A stretch of DNA of 54,603 nucleotides, from assembly GCA_934330725.1 (NCBI GenBank), contig CAKRGM010000017.1, forward strand, positions 1-54,603, given 5' to 3'. Below the pieces are notes generated by a model. It worked only from the letters and a program-made list of their open reading frames with translations. It did no database searches and was not told the DNA's origin. This document shows, piece after piece, positions 35,612 through 45,182 of this stretch (position 1 is its first letter; each line of letters starts with the position of its first letter). A program made the translations under genes and the position numbers. Origin of the DNA: an uncultured Lachnospiraceae bacterium (GTDB lineage: Bacteria > Bacillota > Clostridia > Lachnospirales > Lachnospiraceae).

Positions 35612-35706
35612 TATAATTCAAAATATCTGTTTTATTATACCATACTATTTTAAATATGAAAATATATAAGAATAATAAATTATTTTTTGAAAATTATCTT
35701 TATAGC

Positions 35707-35774
35707 AAAAAAACCTCCTGCAGTAATATTCCGGTCTGTATAACCAAAAATATTTTACTTCAGAAGGTTTTTAA
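35707..35774. terminator. bidirectional terminator downstream of manA
   Basis: AAAAACCTCCTGCAGTAATATT pairs with a near-perfect complement ending AGAAGGTTTTT (35748-35772), with runs of A and T at the ends. It lies beyond the 3' end of the mannan operon on minus. Confidence 0.7.
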
Positions 35775-35848
35775 AATTTAGTTTTATTATAATAGTATTA
35801 TATACATTATATTGTAACGCTGCTGCACCTTAAATTAAGTTTTTAACC

Positions 35849-36808
35849 CTATTGTGCAACTGTTGAAGCAATTATCTGCATATTTCCTGTAAGTTCAACC
35901 TTGCCATACTCTGCAGGAATAATGAAATGATCACCCTTCTTAATTTCCTGTCCATTGATTGTTCCCTTGCCTTCAAGTACACTCATGTTAAGGAATGGAT
36001 ACTTCTGCTCAAAATCAACACTTCCATCAAGATCAAGCTTAAATACCTTATAATACTTGCATGTTATAAGCTCATGCCACTCATTTTTTGAAAGGCCTGC
36101 ATAATGCTTTACACTATCCTCAACAGATTTAGCCGGAACCTGAATTACATCAATACTCTTCTGTACATGTAATTCTCTTGGCTTACCATCCTTTAATCTG
36201 TCATAATCATATACTCTGTATGTGATATCACTATTCTGCTGTGTTTCTAATAACATACAGCCAGTAGTAATAGCATGTACAGTACCCGGATCTATCTGAA
36301 TAAAATCGCCTTTTTTGATTGGAACTTTTCTGATAAACTTATCCCATTCCTTATTGTTAATCATTTCTTTTAATTCTTCTCTTGTTTTAGCATTATGACC
36401 AACGATAAGCTCTGCATTTTCAGGACAGTCGATAATATACCAGCATTCCATTTTACCAAATGATCCATTCTCATTCTTTGCTGCATATTCATCGTCCGGA
36501 TGAACCTGAATACTTAAATTATCCTTTGCGTCAATAATCTTTATAAGAAGTGGAAATCTGTCACCTTCAAGATTACCAAATAAATATCTGTCTTCATCCC
36601 AAAGCTGTGATAACTTCTTGCCTTCAAATCCTTCGGCAACTACATAATCATCACCATTTGGATGCGCTGAAATGCCCCAGCATTCACCAGTATCATCACC
36701 AGGAATGTCATAACCAAAATCTGTGCCTAATCTGCTTCCGCCCCAGATCATTTCCTTAAATTCAGGCTTCATAAACAAAATTGGTCTTTTCTTTTCATTA
36801 CTACTCAA
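35849..36808 (-). CDS. manA: mannose-6-phosphate isomerase, class I
   Basis: Zinc enzyme converting mannose-6-phosphate to fructose-6-phosphate. 319 aa with IWGG near 20, the zinc motif QVHPDD, ECWYI, and GTVHAI. Start is uncertain: no suitable ATG precedes KRPILFMKPEFKEMIWGG, so I chose the TTG at 36808, ten bases after AAAGGA; a TTG nine bases further out is too close to the SD, and an ATG at 36772 would cut the family N-terminus. Last gene of the mannan operon, where it routes the phosphorylase product into glycolysis. Confidence 0.92.
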   Translation of the reverse strand: MSSNEKKRPILFMKPEFKEMIWGGSRLGTDFGYDIPGDDTGECWGISAHPNGDDYVVAEGFEGKKLSQLWDEDRYLFGNLEGDRFPLLIKIIDAKDNLSIQVHPDDEYAAKNENGSFGKMECWYIIDCPENAELIVGHNAKTREELKEMINNKEWDKFIRKVPIKKGDFIQIDPGTVHAITTGCMLLETQQNSDITYRVYDYDRLKDGKPRELHVQKSIDVIQVPAKSVEDSVKHYAGLSKNEWHELITCKYYKVFKLDLDGSVDFEQKYPFLNMSVLEGKGTINGQEIKKGDHFIIPAEYGKVELTGNMQIIASTVAQ

Positions 36809-36854
36809 ATCAATCAATTCCTTTCTATTTTGAATTTTATACCTTCACATGCTA

Positions 36855-36894
36855 TTAAAGCCTCAAAAATCATTACGGATCTTTGAGACTTTAA
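36855..36894 (-). terminator. hairpin between GH130_2 gene and manA
   Basis: TTAAAG-C-CTCAAA pairs with TTTGAG-A-CTTTAA. Without a good U-run on minus, it may be a processing or partial termination site that lowers manA expression. Confidence 0.45.
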
Positions 36895-36905
36895 CTGCAT
36901 AAATA

Positions 36906-37928
36906 TTATCTTAAGCCAAGTTCTGTATCAGCTTCACGAACTACACTGTTATCTTTAATGTAATCAATGATTTCATCAAGAGTTGTGAATGCAAGACCAA
37001 CATAACTGTCAGCTGCACCATAATATACTGCAATCTTTCCAGATTCTGAATCATGAATTGTTGCACATGGGAAGCATACGTTAGGTACAAATCCTCTTTC
37101 TTCATACCACTCTTCTGGAGTAAGAATGAAGTTTTCACATCTGTATTTAACCTTTGATGGCTCATCAATATCAAGAATAGCTCCACCGATTGAGTATACA
37201 TAACCATTACATGTTCCTGCAACACCATGGTAGAATAATAACCATCCTTCACTTGTTTCAATTGGTGCAGCACCTCCGCCAATCTTTAATGACTCCCACC
37301 ATTCAGGGTTCTTGCCCATTACATGGCGATGCTTACCCCAGTATACAAGGTCTGGGCTTTCACTGATAAAGATATCACCAAATGGTGTATGTCCACTATC
37401 AGAAGGTCTTGATAACATCATAAAGTTACCATTAATCTTTCTTGGGAATAATACTGCATTTCTGTTAAATGGAAGGAATGGATTCTCAACTCTTGTAAAT
37501 GTCTTGAAATCCTGTGTCTTAGCCATACCAATAGCAGCGCCATAGAAATCCTGGCACCAAATGATATAATAAGTATCTTCAACTTTAACAAGACGTGGAT
37601 CGTAAGCGTATACAGGCATAAATGGTTCACCCTTCTCGTTTACAAATGGAATCTTATCCTTTTCAAAATCCCAATGAATAGCATCTTTGCTTCTTCCAAG
37701 ATATATATAAGGAATACCGTTAGTCTGTTCACCACGGAACACCCCGATAAATTCTCCTTCATATGGTACAACAGCACTATTGAAAATTCTTGCAACTCCA
37801 TCTACTGGATTACGTCCAATAATTGGGTTTTCACTGTATCTCCAGATTGGTGCTCCTTTAAGATTTGCTGGTTTTTCCTGCCATGGCACATTAGGCACGG
37901 CCGGACTAATCATTTTATACTTACCCAT
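36906..37928 (-). CDS. GH130 subfamily 2 beta-1,4-mannooligosaccharide phosphorylase
   Basis: 340 aa. Five-bladed-propeller GH130 enzyme with the catalytic Asp in YAYDPRL (D110) and phosphate-site residues in the R/H-rich segments (NAVLFPRK, KIGGGAAPIETSEGWLLFYHG). Length and the KIGGGAAP motif fit subfamily 2, such as Ruminococcus albus RaMP2, which releases mannose-1-phosphate from the non-reducing end of manno-oligosaccharides. ATG at 37928 with GAGAGGAG upstream. Next to the GH130_1 gene, as in Roseburia mannan loci. Confidence 0.92.
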   Translation of the reverse strand: MGKYKMISPAVPNVPWQEKPANLKGAPIWRYSENPIIGRNPVDGVARIFNSAVVPYEGEFIGVFRGEQTNGIPYIYLGRSKDAIHWDFEKDKIPFVNEKGEPFMPVYAYDPRLVKVEDTYYIIWCQDFYGAAIGMAKTQDFKTFTRVENPFLPFNRNAVLFPRKINGNFMMLSRPSDSGHTPFGDIFISESPDLVYWGKHRHVMGKNPEWWESLKIGGGAAPIETSEGWLLFYHGVAGTCNGYVYSIGGAILDIDEPSKVKYRCENFILTPEEWYEERGFVPNVCFPCATIHDSESGKIAVYYGAADSYVGLAFTTLDEIIDYIKDNSVVREADTELGLR

Positions 37929-38015
37929 GGTATTCTCCTCTCGTCGATTAAATATTATTTTGTAGCAAACATATGCCACCTGCAAAATGCAGATGACATA
38001 TTAAGCATTTATATT

Positions 38016-39191
38016 CTATTTGTTTTTCTCAAGAAAATCAAGGTTTTTCTTAATCAAATCACATCTTTGTGCAACACACTCAACAGAACGTCCTGGATCT
38101 GATGGAGTATTAAACACATAGTCAATTAATTTGTCAATTGTTGATGTTGCAACATGAAGTCTTGTATCACTTGAAGCATAATAAATGTAAACTTCACCTT
38201 TTTCATTAACAATAGCACCATTTGTGAAAACAACGTTTGAAACGTCACCTACACGTTCAGCTCCTCTAGGTCCAATAAGTAATCCTGATGGTTCAGCGAT
38301 TACCTTTGTAGGATCATTTAAATCTGTAGCAAATGCATATAATACATATCTAAGACCTGCTGCTGTATTTCTAACACCATGTGCAATATGAATCCAGCCA
38401 CGATCTGTTTTAATAGGAACTGCACCAGCACCATTCTTTGCTTCAGTAATCTGATGATACTTTCTGATACTTGTCATTTTTTCTTCATCAATAACTGCAT
38501 GCTCTATATCATCTGCAAGACCAAAGCCAATACCACTTCCTGAACCTGTATCAATGAAATCATCCATTGGTCTTGTATAGAATGCATATTTACCATCAAC
38601 AAATTCCGGATGAAGAACAACGTTTCTCTGCTGTGGTGAACGTAAAGTCTTTAAATTATCAAGTCTCTCCCAATGCTTTAAATCCTTTGTTCTTACAATA
38701 CCTGCTGCTGCAACGGCAGCTGATAAATCAGATGTTGTTGTATCCTTGCTTTCTGAGCAGAAAACACCATAAATATATCCGTCTTCATGCTTTGTTAAAC
38801 GCATATCATATACATTAGTTTCTTCAGGGCATACATCATCTAACAAAATAGGATAATCCCAGAAATGGAAACCATCAATTCCATTATCACTTTCAGCAAC
38901 GCCAAAGAATGACTTTCTATCATTTCCTTCAATACGGGCTACAAGGTAATACTTACCATTAAGTTCAATTGCACCAGAATTCATTACTGCATTAACACCT
39001 AAACGTTCAATGAAGTTAGGATTTGTTTCTGGATTTAAATCATATCTCCAAGTAAGTGGAATATGTTCTCTTGTAAGTACAGGATATTCATAACGATCAA
39101 ATACACCATTATAAAAATCTGTCTTTACATTTTTTCTTTCTAAAATTTTATTCTGCTTTGCCTGTTCAATGTAATACTGCTTATGAAGCAT
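38016..39191 (-). CDS. GH130 subfamily 1 4-O-beta-D-mannosyl-D-glucose phosphorylase
   Basis: 391 aa. Catalytic Asp in NVYDMRLTKHEDG (D129, matching D131 of Bacteroides fragilis MGP). The longer N-terminus and GAGAVPIKTDRGWIHIAHG place it in subfamily 1, which phosphorolyses mannosyl-beta-1,4-glucose to mannose-1-phosphate and glucose. The start overlaps the epimerase stop (TAATG) with GGAGG upstream, so epimerase and phosphorylase are made together, as expected for consecutive enzymes. Confidence 0.92.
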   Translation of the reverse strand: MLHKQYYIEQAKQNKILERKNVKTDFYNGVFDRYEYPVLTREHIPLTWRYDLNPETNPNFIERLGVNAVMNSGAIELNGKYYLVARIEGNDRKSFFGVAESDNGIDGFHFWDYPILLDDVCPEETNVYDMRLTKHEDGYIYGVFCSESKDTTTSDLSAAVAAAGIVRTKDLKHWERLDNLKTLRSPQQRNVVLHPEFVDGKYAFYTRPMDDFIDTGSGSGIGFGLADDIEHAVIDEEKMTSIRKYHQITEAKNGAGAVPIKTDRGWIHIAHGVRNTAAGLRYVLYAFATDLNDPTKVIAEPSGLLIGPRGAERVGDVSNVVFTNGAIVNEKGEVYIYYASSDTRLHVATSTIDKLIDYVFNTPSDPGRSVECVAQRCDLIKKNLDFLEKNK

Positions 39192-40354
39192 TATTTTGTC
39201 CTCCTAATGATTTCCATACACATACGTCCATTATGATATGGACACTTCCATGGTTCTGTTATTGGCTTCTTGCTTTCCGGGACACCATCTTTATTAAGAT
39301 CCCAGAACCATTCGCCCCCATCTCTCTTATCGATGAAATATTCTTTAATATATTCCCAAATATTCTTCGCCATGTCAAGATACTTTTCATTATTTGTTTT
39401 CTGGTATGCATTGTAAAAACCAACAATAGCTTCTGCCTGTACCCACCATACTCTTGTAGTATCAACAACGCCATGGAAACATTCATTATTAAGTGAATTA
39501 CCAACAATTGCATTATTGTATACTGCTTCGGCAAGAACATTAGTCATTTCATGAATTTCAGCTGTGATTTTCTCATCTCCAAGTACTTCACAAGCTCGGT
39601 CTAGTAACCAGCTTGCTTCAATATCATGTCCATATGAATATAAATCTGATATTGTATTTAACTTTTCATCAAAGAAAACTTCAAGCTGCTTCTTTTCAGG
39701 ATTATAAACTTTATCTTTAAATGCATGTAAAATCTCAACGAGCTTTTCTTTAACTTTATCTGACTTATATACATCTAATAATCCTGTATATGCCTCTAAT
39801 AAATGTAAAAGTGTGTTCATTGTCTTGTCTGCAAGAAGACCATTTTCTGATAACTTATCATTATCAACAAGCTTCCAGTCCTGTGTAAATGCTTCAAGAT
39901 ATCCGTACTGATCTACACATGTAGACTCAATCTTGTCAAATAATCCTAATGCAATATCTAAAGCTTCTTTATCTTTAGATGCTGCATAGTATGCTGATAA
40001 GGCATAAATAGCAAATGCCTGGTTATATGTATGTTTTGTAGAATCTTCTACCTTTCCATCATAAGTAAGTGACCAGAATACACCGCCATTTTCTTTATCA
40101 AGGCATGCGTTCTTTAAGAACTCATATGCATGCGTTGCTTCATCAAGAAGCTCTTTATCACCAAGTGTAAGATATGCGCTTGAGAAAAACCACATGATAC
40201 GACTGTTCAGGATGCAGCCTTTTACTGCATCCTTCTGAACATTCAAATCAAAATCAACATAGCCATAGTATCCACCATTAACATCATCTCTTAATGCTTT
40301 CCAGTATGGAATAATTTTTTCTACAAGCTGTTTTTTTAATTCTTCAGTTAACAT
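39191..40354 (-). CDS. cellobiose 2-epimerase-like (AGE family) acting on mannobiose
   Basis: 387 aa (alpha/alpha)6-barrel. Catalytic His pattern is present: NTLLHLLEAY, YGHDIEASWLL, and C-terminal CPYHNGRMCMEI. Cellobiose 2-epimerases interconvert reducing-end glucose and mannose in beta-1,4 disaccharides; in mannan pathways they convert mannobiose to mannosylglucose, the substrate of the neighbouring GH130_1 enzyme. ATG overlaps that gene's start. SD AGGGG. Substrate is inferred from context. Confidence 0.9.
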   Translation of the reverse strand: MLTEELKKQLVEKIIPYWKALRDDVNGGYYGYVDFDLNVQKDAVKGCILNSRIMWFFSSAYLTLGDKELLDEATHAYEFLKNACLDKENGGVFWSLTYDGKVEDSTKHTYNQAFAIYALSAYYAASKDKEALDIALGLFDKIESTCVDQYGYLEAFTQDWKLVDNDKLSENGLLADKTMNTLLHLLEAYTGLLDVYKSDKVKEKLVEILHAFKDKVYNPEKKQLEVFFDEKLNTISDLYSYGHDIEASWLLDRACEVLGDEKITAEIHEMTNVLAEAVYNNAIVGNSLNNECFHGVVDTTRVWWVQAEAIVGFYNAYQKTNNEKYLDMAKNIWEYIKEYFIDKRDGGEWFWDLNKDGVPESKKPITEPWKCPYHNGRMCMEIIRRTK

Positions 40355-40360
40355 TATTCA

Positions 40361-41224
40361 TTACCCCTTTACTGCTCCGGCTGCAATACCGTTATAGATC
40401 TGCTTCTGGCAGGCAATGAAAAGAATCAATGCTGGAAGCAATGAAATAATAACACCTGCACAGATTAAGTTATACTGGCTTCCCAAAGGTCCTGTAAATG
40501 TATACAAGGCTGTTGATACTGTACCCAGTTTCTTTCTATCCTGTAAGTATAACTGAGCCATATAGTATTCGTTGTATGTATTAGCACCCTTTAAGATTAC
40601 AGCTGTTACAATAGCTGGTTTTAATAAAGGTAATAAAATTTTTCTGTAGATTGTAAAATATGATGCACCATCAATAATAGCTGACTCATCAAGTGATGGT
40701 GAAAGGTTTTCAAAGTACTGAATAAATATGTAAATTGAAATAACATCCGTACCCATCATAAGAATGATATAACCATATAATGTGTTAACAAGATTTAACT
40801 GAAGCATAATTTCATATACAGCAACCTGCATGGCAACACCAGGCAATAAAGCTGCAAATGTAAACAGGTTTCTGATAAATCCGTTACCAGGGAACTTAAA
40901 ACGGTTAAGTACATATGCTAACTGTGTACCGATAAGTATTGAACCAAGTAATACAAAGAACAATACAATAATTGAATTTCTGAATGCTAAAAGCATATTA
41001 GCCTGTTTAAAAGCATTCACGAAGTTATCAAAATTTAACCAGCTTCCAGGTAATTCCATTACATTAGTTGTGTTATATTCAGTATCAGTTTTAAATGCTG
41101 TAATTACACATGAAACAATAGGTACTATTGCACAAAGTGAGAAAAATACAAGTGACACATATTTTAAGATTGTAGCGACAATATATCCAACGCTTTTACC
41201 TTGTCTTTGCTTATTTTTAGCCAT
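40361..41224 (-). CDS. ABC sugar transporter permease, MalG-like (CUT1)
   Basis: 287 aa with six predicted transmembrane segments. The ATPase-contact EAA-type loop reads ESAIIDGASYFTIYRKILLP. Second permease of a carbohydrate uptake (CUT1) importer, paired with the 342-residue MalF-like gene two bases upstream. SD AAGGAG. The ATPase (MsmK-like) is not in the window, which is common because one ATPase often serves many importers. Confidence 0.92.
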   Translation of the reverse strand: MAKNKQRQGKSVGYIVATILKYVSLVFFSLCAIVPIVSCVITAFKTDTEYNTTNVMELPGSWLNFDNFVNAFKQANMLLAFRNSIIVLFFVLLGSILIGTQLAYVLNRFKFPGNGFIRNLFTFAALLPGVAMQVAVYEIMLQLNLVNTLYGYIILMMGTDVISIYIFIQYFENLSPSLDESAIIDGASYFTIYRKILLPLLKPAIVTAVILKGANTYNEYYMAQLYLQDRKKLGTVSTALYTFTGPLGSQYNLICAGVIISLLPALILFIACQKQIYNGIAAGAVKG

Positions 41225-41226
41225 TA

Positions 41227-42255
41227 TTATTTTGCTCCTTTCTGCTCAAGTACTGCAGCTTTCTTCTGCGCATTTTTTGCTGCTTTCAGACGCTTCTTCT
41301 TTGCACTATAGGATTCATCATCCGTAGTTGCATTCCTGAATATATACTTAAAGAACAGCTTCTGTAAAATTGTACATACAAAAATAATGAGAAGCAAGAA
41401 TACCGCCATTGCTGACGCAAGACCTACTTTCTGGTTTGTATGAGCAATTGTGTTCATAACGATGAAGTATGTACCTGTTCCATTAGCACCTGTTGTGATA
41501 ACAAATGGTGCTTCGAATGCACTAAGTGAACCTGTAATTGAAAGAATAATATTAAGTGTTACGATTGTCTTAATACTTGGAAGTATTATGTAACGGAACT
41601 GCTGCAATTTATTAGCTCCATCCAGATCTGCCGCTTCATAAAGCGATGGATCTACTGACATAATAGCACCAATAAACAGAATCATATTCTGTCCGAAATA
41701 ACGCCATACTGAAGATGCAACCAGTGACCAGTTGTTAATCGCCTGATCCTTTAACCAGTATGGTAAAGCGTCCTTGTTAAATCCACACCATCCAAGGATT
41801 GTATCTAATACGTATCCTCTTGTATAGAAGAATTTAAAAATGAAACCGATTGCAATACCATTAACCAGGTATGGGAAGAACATACAACCTTTAAATAAGT
41901 TACTGAATTTAACCTTCATACTGAGGATTGTTGCAAGATATAACGCAAGTAAAATCTGTACAACTGCACCAAACATATAGTATAAACTCAATTTTAAGGC
42001 TCCAACGATGTCATCCCTTGTAAAAATAGACTTATAATTATCTAAGCCTATAAATGTTCTTGTACCAACGTATTTCATCTTATAGAAACTAAAATCGACC
42101 ATTTCAAAGAATGGTAAATAAGTAAAGGTAAACAGCAGTAACAGCGGGATGATTGAAAATGCGATAATAACTACTGCCTGTTGTCCTTTCCTACTTTTCA
42201 GCCATTGGCCAAAAGTCTTTTTATTTCTTTTTGTAACTGCTGCTTCCTGTGCCAT
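41227..42255 (-). CDS. ABC sugar transporter permease, MalF-like (CUT1)
   Basis: 342 aa, about six transmembrane segments. The EAA loop reads EAADLDGANKLQQFRYIILP. The N-terminal cytoplasmic region and the C-terminal 40 residues (KKKRLKAAKNAQKK) are strongly basic. GGAGG precedes the ATG. Downstream of the solute-binding protein gene by about 107 bp, which contains a terminator-like hairpin. Confidence 0.92.
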   Translation of the reverse strand: MAQEAAVTKRNKKTFGQWLKSRKGQQAVVIIAFSIIPLLLLFTFTYLPFFEMVDFSFYKMKYVGTRTFIGLDNYKSIFTRDDIVGALKLSLYYMFGAVVQILLALYLATILSMKVKFSNLFKGCMFFPYLVNGIAIGFIFKFFYTRGYVLDTILGWCGFNKDALPYWLKDQAINNWSLVASSVWRYFGQNMILFIGAIMSVDPSLYEAADLDGANKLQQFRYIILPSIKTIVTLNIILSITGSLSAFEAPFVITTGANGTGTYFIVMNTIAHTNQKVGLASAMAVFLLLIIFVCTILQKLFFKYIFRNATTDDESYSAKKKRLKAAKNAQKKAAVLEQKGAK

Positions 42256-42291
42256 ATTTTTCCTCCATTTAGTTATAGCTTTGGAATTAAA

Positions 42292-42320
42292 AAGACGGGG
42301 GGTCCCAAGTCCCCCGTCTT
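42292..42320 (-). terminator. intra-operon terminator-like hairpin between binding protein and permease genes
   Basis: AAGACGGGGG (42292-42301) pairs with CCCCCGTCTT (42311-42320). On minus it is followed by TTTTAATT. It likely stops most transcripts after the binding protein, giving more binding protein than permease. Confidence 0.75.
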
Positions 42321-42362
42321 CTCTTGTTAATTCATATAACGTAAAAGTAGTTATACGCTATA

Positions 42363-43745
42363 TTATTTCTGAGCTGCTGCCCACTTCTGATTCCATTCAT
42401 TCATGATATCATCAAATGACTCATCGCCATTTGCTGCATGTTCAACAATTGCCTGAATCTTTTCTTTACCACCATTTGTTAAAGCAAGTTCTGAATCTGC
42501 GTTAATTTCATTAAGGAGATCTTCTTCGCCTGCCTTAGCTGGCTGATCTGGAACGAATGATACATTGTTATCAATGAATTCTTTATATGTATCTGGGTAT
42601 TTTTCATCACCAACAACAAGTGGTAAACCACCTTCATTGTATGAGTAGTTTGACTTTTCTGTCATCCATTTAACAAATACCATTGCAGCCTTCTGATTAT
42701 CTTCTGATGACTTACAGTTAATACCGAAGTTGTAATCAGGAGCAGCTGTTGTATACTGCTTGCCGTTTACTGTGATTGGGAATGGCATATATCCGATATC
42801 ATCTGCGTTAGGACCAGCCTGCTGCATCTGTGTAACTGCCCATGAACCAAGTACCATACAACCGATTTCTCCGTTGTTGATCTTTGTCTTACTTGATTCC
42901 CAATCAGTTGTTGAATAGTCATCTTCTGTGTAGCCATTAGCTACTGCATCATAAAGAATCTTGTATACATTGTATGCATGTGTACCATCTCCTGGATCTG
43001 AGAATGGTGTCTTGTCATGAACGATACCCTGGTTCATATATGTATCATCGCCTGTTGCTGTTATACCTACATAATCATCCCAAGCTGACATTGTCCAACC
43101 TGCATGATAGTTTGTATAAAGTGGAATTGCTTTTCCTGTATCCTTAATCTTCTTAAGAGCATCCATGAATTCACTTGGAGTCTTTGGTAATGTTGTAACT
43201 CCAGCTTCCTGGAATACTTTCTTATTGTAAACAATACCACGAGCTGCTGCTGTTGTAGGAATACCATATGCCTGTCCGTCATATGACTTATCTGATACAT
43301 ATTTTACTTCCTGCTCTACATCTGATAATGAACCATATGATAAGAAGTACTTTGATAAATCCTGCTTATCAACTGCTGGAATAGCCATGATATCGCCCCA
43401 GCCTGAATCATTAAGACGAATTAAAGCTGTATCTGAATAATCTGTGATACCTTCAACTTCAACCTTGATGTTTGGATACATTTCATTGAACTTAGAAATA
43501 TACTGTGCCCATGTTGTTCCTTTGTAGTCATCCTTTAACATATCAGTTCTGTTTGTAAGAACCTTAATTGTTGCATTAACATCTTTGTAGCTTTCGCCAA
43601 GTTTGATGTTCTTATAGCTAAGTGTCTGATCGTCACTTCCGCCATTGTTATTAGATGCTGAATTGTTGCTGCTTCCGCCACATGCTGCAAGTGAAGCTGC
43701 CATTGCAACTGTAAGTCCAGTTGCTACTACTTTTTTTAATTTCAT
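42363..43745 (-). CDS. ABC sugar solute-binding lipoprotein (mannan operon)
   Basis: 460 aa after choosing the ATG at 43745 (AGGAGG upstream). Signal peptide with lipobox LAAC, cleavage before Cys22, then an Asn/Ser/Gly linker and a family 1 extracellular solute-binding fold. It captures manno-oligosaccharides at the membrane for the two permeases downstream. The protein encoded at 45183-46565 is a close paralogue. Divergent from the AraC gene, the likely regulator. Confidence 0.93.
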   Translation of the reverse strand: MKLKKVVATGLTVAMAASLAACGGSSNNSASNNNGGSDDQTLSYKNIKLGESYKDVNATIKVLTNRTDMLKDDYKGTTWAQYISKFNEMYPNIKVEVEGITDYSDTALIRLNDSGWGDIMAIPAVDKQDLSKYFLSYGSLSDVEQEVKYVSDKSYDGQAYGIPTTAAARGIVYNKKVFQEAGVTTLPKTPSEFMDALKKIKDTGKAIPLYTNYHAGWTMSAWDDYVGITATGDDTYMNQGIVHDKTPFSDPGDGTHAYNVYKILYDAVANGYTEDDYSTTDWESSKTKINNGEIGCMVLGSWAVTQMQQAGPNADDIGYMPFPITVNGKQYTTAAPDYNFGINCKSSEDNQKAAMVFVKWMTEKSNYSYNEGGLPLVVGDEKYPDTYKEFIDNNVSFVPDQPAKAGEEDLLNEINADSELALTNGGKEKIQAIVEHAANGDESFDDIMNEWNQKWAAAQK

Positions 43746-44123
43746 AAAAACCTTTCCTCCTAAAATACATGACTTAGTACGATTTATATATCGACTAGTT
43801 GTTTTATATATTTTTAAGTATATTATATATAATATTGCCATAAATGCATTAAACATTCTTGCTAATTATCATTTATTATTGCTCATTTTATCATTTTTGT
43901 AATTATAACACAATTCCTTCACAGTTTTTTTGTGCATATTTTACATATTTTTAGGTCAAAATTACATATTTTAATATTCTAAAAATACGTTCATCCGCTT
44001 TTTTAAGTAATTATAAACTTAAACTTTATTTTTTGCTAAAAAAATATGCACACAGTAAAGAAATAGATTATAATATCTTTTATACAAATACTACATTTTT
44101 TATTATAAAGGAGATTTTCTTTA
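43746..44123. other. divergent control region between binding-protein gene and araC-like gene
   Basis: A 378-bp, very AT-rich spacer. A possible AraC-gene -10 (TATAAT 44069-44074, with weak -35 TGCACA 44047-44052) is present. On minus several TATAAT-like sites occur without a convincing -35. No clear operator repeat was identified by eye. Confidence 0.4.
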
Positions 44124-45113
44124 ATGAATTTTTACGATGCTTATCAGCAATCTGCCAAATCAAACAAAATGGCAGATATGGAGTTTAATCCCCAGCTGTT
44201 AATTCCTAACACATATAAATATGCAGAAAACGATCATATGCAGGACAATTATCAGTCTTCTGTAGATTTTCTTCATCTGCTTGCCGGTGGAAATGTTATG
44301 GATAATCAGATTTTTTCCTTTTCATTTCTTCCAATCGACTGTCATGTCATGTTATACACGTATAGCGGCGGCGGACGAATATGTGCCGCCGGAAAAAATA
44401 TCACACTGACTGAAAAATCGCTTATTTTTTTCGACTGCAGCCAGAAATTTTCATTGCAGTCAATGGTGCTGCCCTGGAACTTCAAGTTGTTTTTCATACA
44501 GGGTCAGAATCTAAACCTGTACAGGCCTATACTTTCTTTCCCTGACAAATGCATTTTTTCTATTCCTGAACACTCTCCAATTTTAAGAGATTTTTCAGAA
44601 CTTATCAGCATACCATGCAACTATACTATGCAGGACCTGATAAAAATGCACAGGCTGCTTACGGATATACTCTGTCTGCTGGCCATGTCATCAAAAACAA
44701 AGCCTGAGGTTCTGCCCGAAAATATACCGCCCTACCTTTATGAGATGAAAGACCATATTGATAATCATTTTTCCGAGCCTTTTTCACTTGACAGCTGTGA
44801 GGAGACCCTGAATATAAGTAAATACAGATTATGCCGTGAGTTTTCGAAATACTTTGGAGACTCACCCGCACACTATTTAAAAACAATTCGTCTTAATAAA
44901 GCAAAAGAAATGCTTTTAACAACAGACTTAAACATACATGAAATCAGCAGCCTTGTCGGATATGAAAATGTCAATCATTTCATAAATCTGTTCAAAAAGG
45001 ATACAGCAGTAACGCCAAATGCATACCGTCTAAAGGCCGTTTCAGCCATGCCTGTAGCTTTAAGCGTCAAAACATCTGAGCAGTCTGCACAAGACATAAA
45101 AAGCAGGGATTAA
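44124..45113 (+). CDS. AraC-family transcription regulator
   Basis: 329 aa. N-terminal cupin-type sensing domain (about 50-190) and C-terminal two-HTH AraC domain (about 225-325) with the second helix-turn-helix INEHISSL-like stretch (HEISSLVGYENVNHFINLFKK). The only plus-strand gene in the mannan cluster, divergent from the binding-protein operon, so it probably activates that operon in response to a manno-oligosaccharide. AAGGAG precedes the ATG. The stop codon lies inside its own terminator loop. Confidence 0.9.
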   Translation: MNFYDAYQQSAKSNKMADMEFNPQLLIPNTYKYAENDHMQDNYQSSVDFLHLLAGGNVMDNQIFSFSFLPIDCHVMLYTYSGGGRICAAGKNITLTEKSLIFFDCSQKFSLQSMVLPWNFKLFFIQGQNLNLYRPILSFPDKCIFSIPEHSPILRDFSELISIPCNYTMQDLIKMHRLLTDILCLLAMSSKTKPEVLPENIPPYLYEMKDHIDNHFSEPFSLDSCEETLNISKYRLCREFSKYFGDSPAHYLKTIRLNKAKEMLLTTDLNIHEISSLVGYENVNHFINLFKKDTAVTPNAYRLKAVSAMPVALSVKTSEQSAQDIKSRD

Positions 45114-45127
45114 TTTCCCTGCTTTTT
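45098..45127. terminator. bidirectional terminator with the araC-like stop codon in its loop
   Basis: AAAAAGCAGGGA (45098-45109) pairs with TCCCTGCTTTTT (45116-45127). The TAA of the regulator (45111-45113) sits in the 6-nt loop. A- and T-runs allow use from both sides, including for the binding-protein gene ending at 45183. Confidence 0.88.
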
Positions 45128-45182
45128 AATATAACATGTGATTTTTTATGATATGCAGTACATATCCATCCTGTAATAAATA

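Noticed and set aside
35456..35653. 65-codon open frame inside the MITE-like element
   Set aside because: No SD, no family pattern, and it crosses the element's right end; more likely non-coding.
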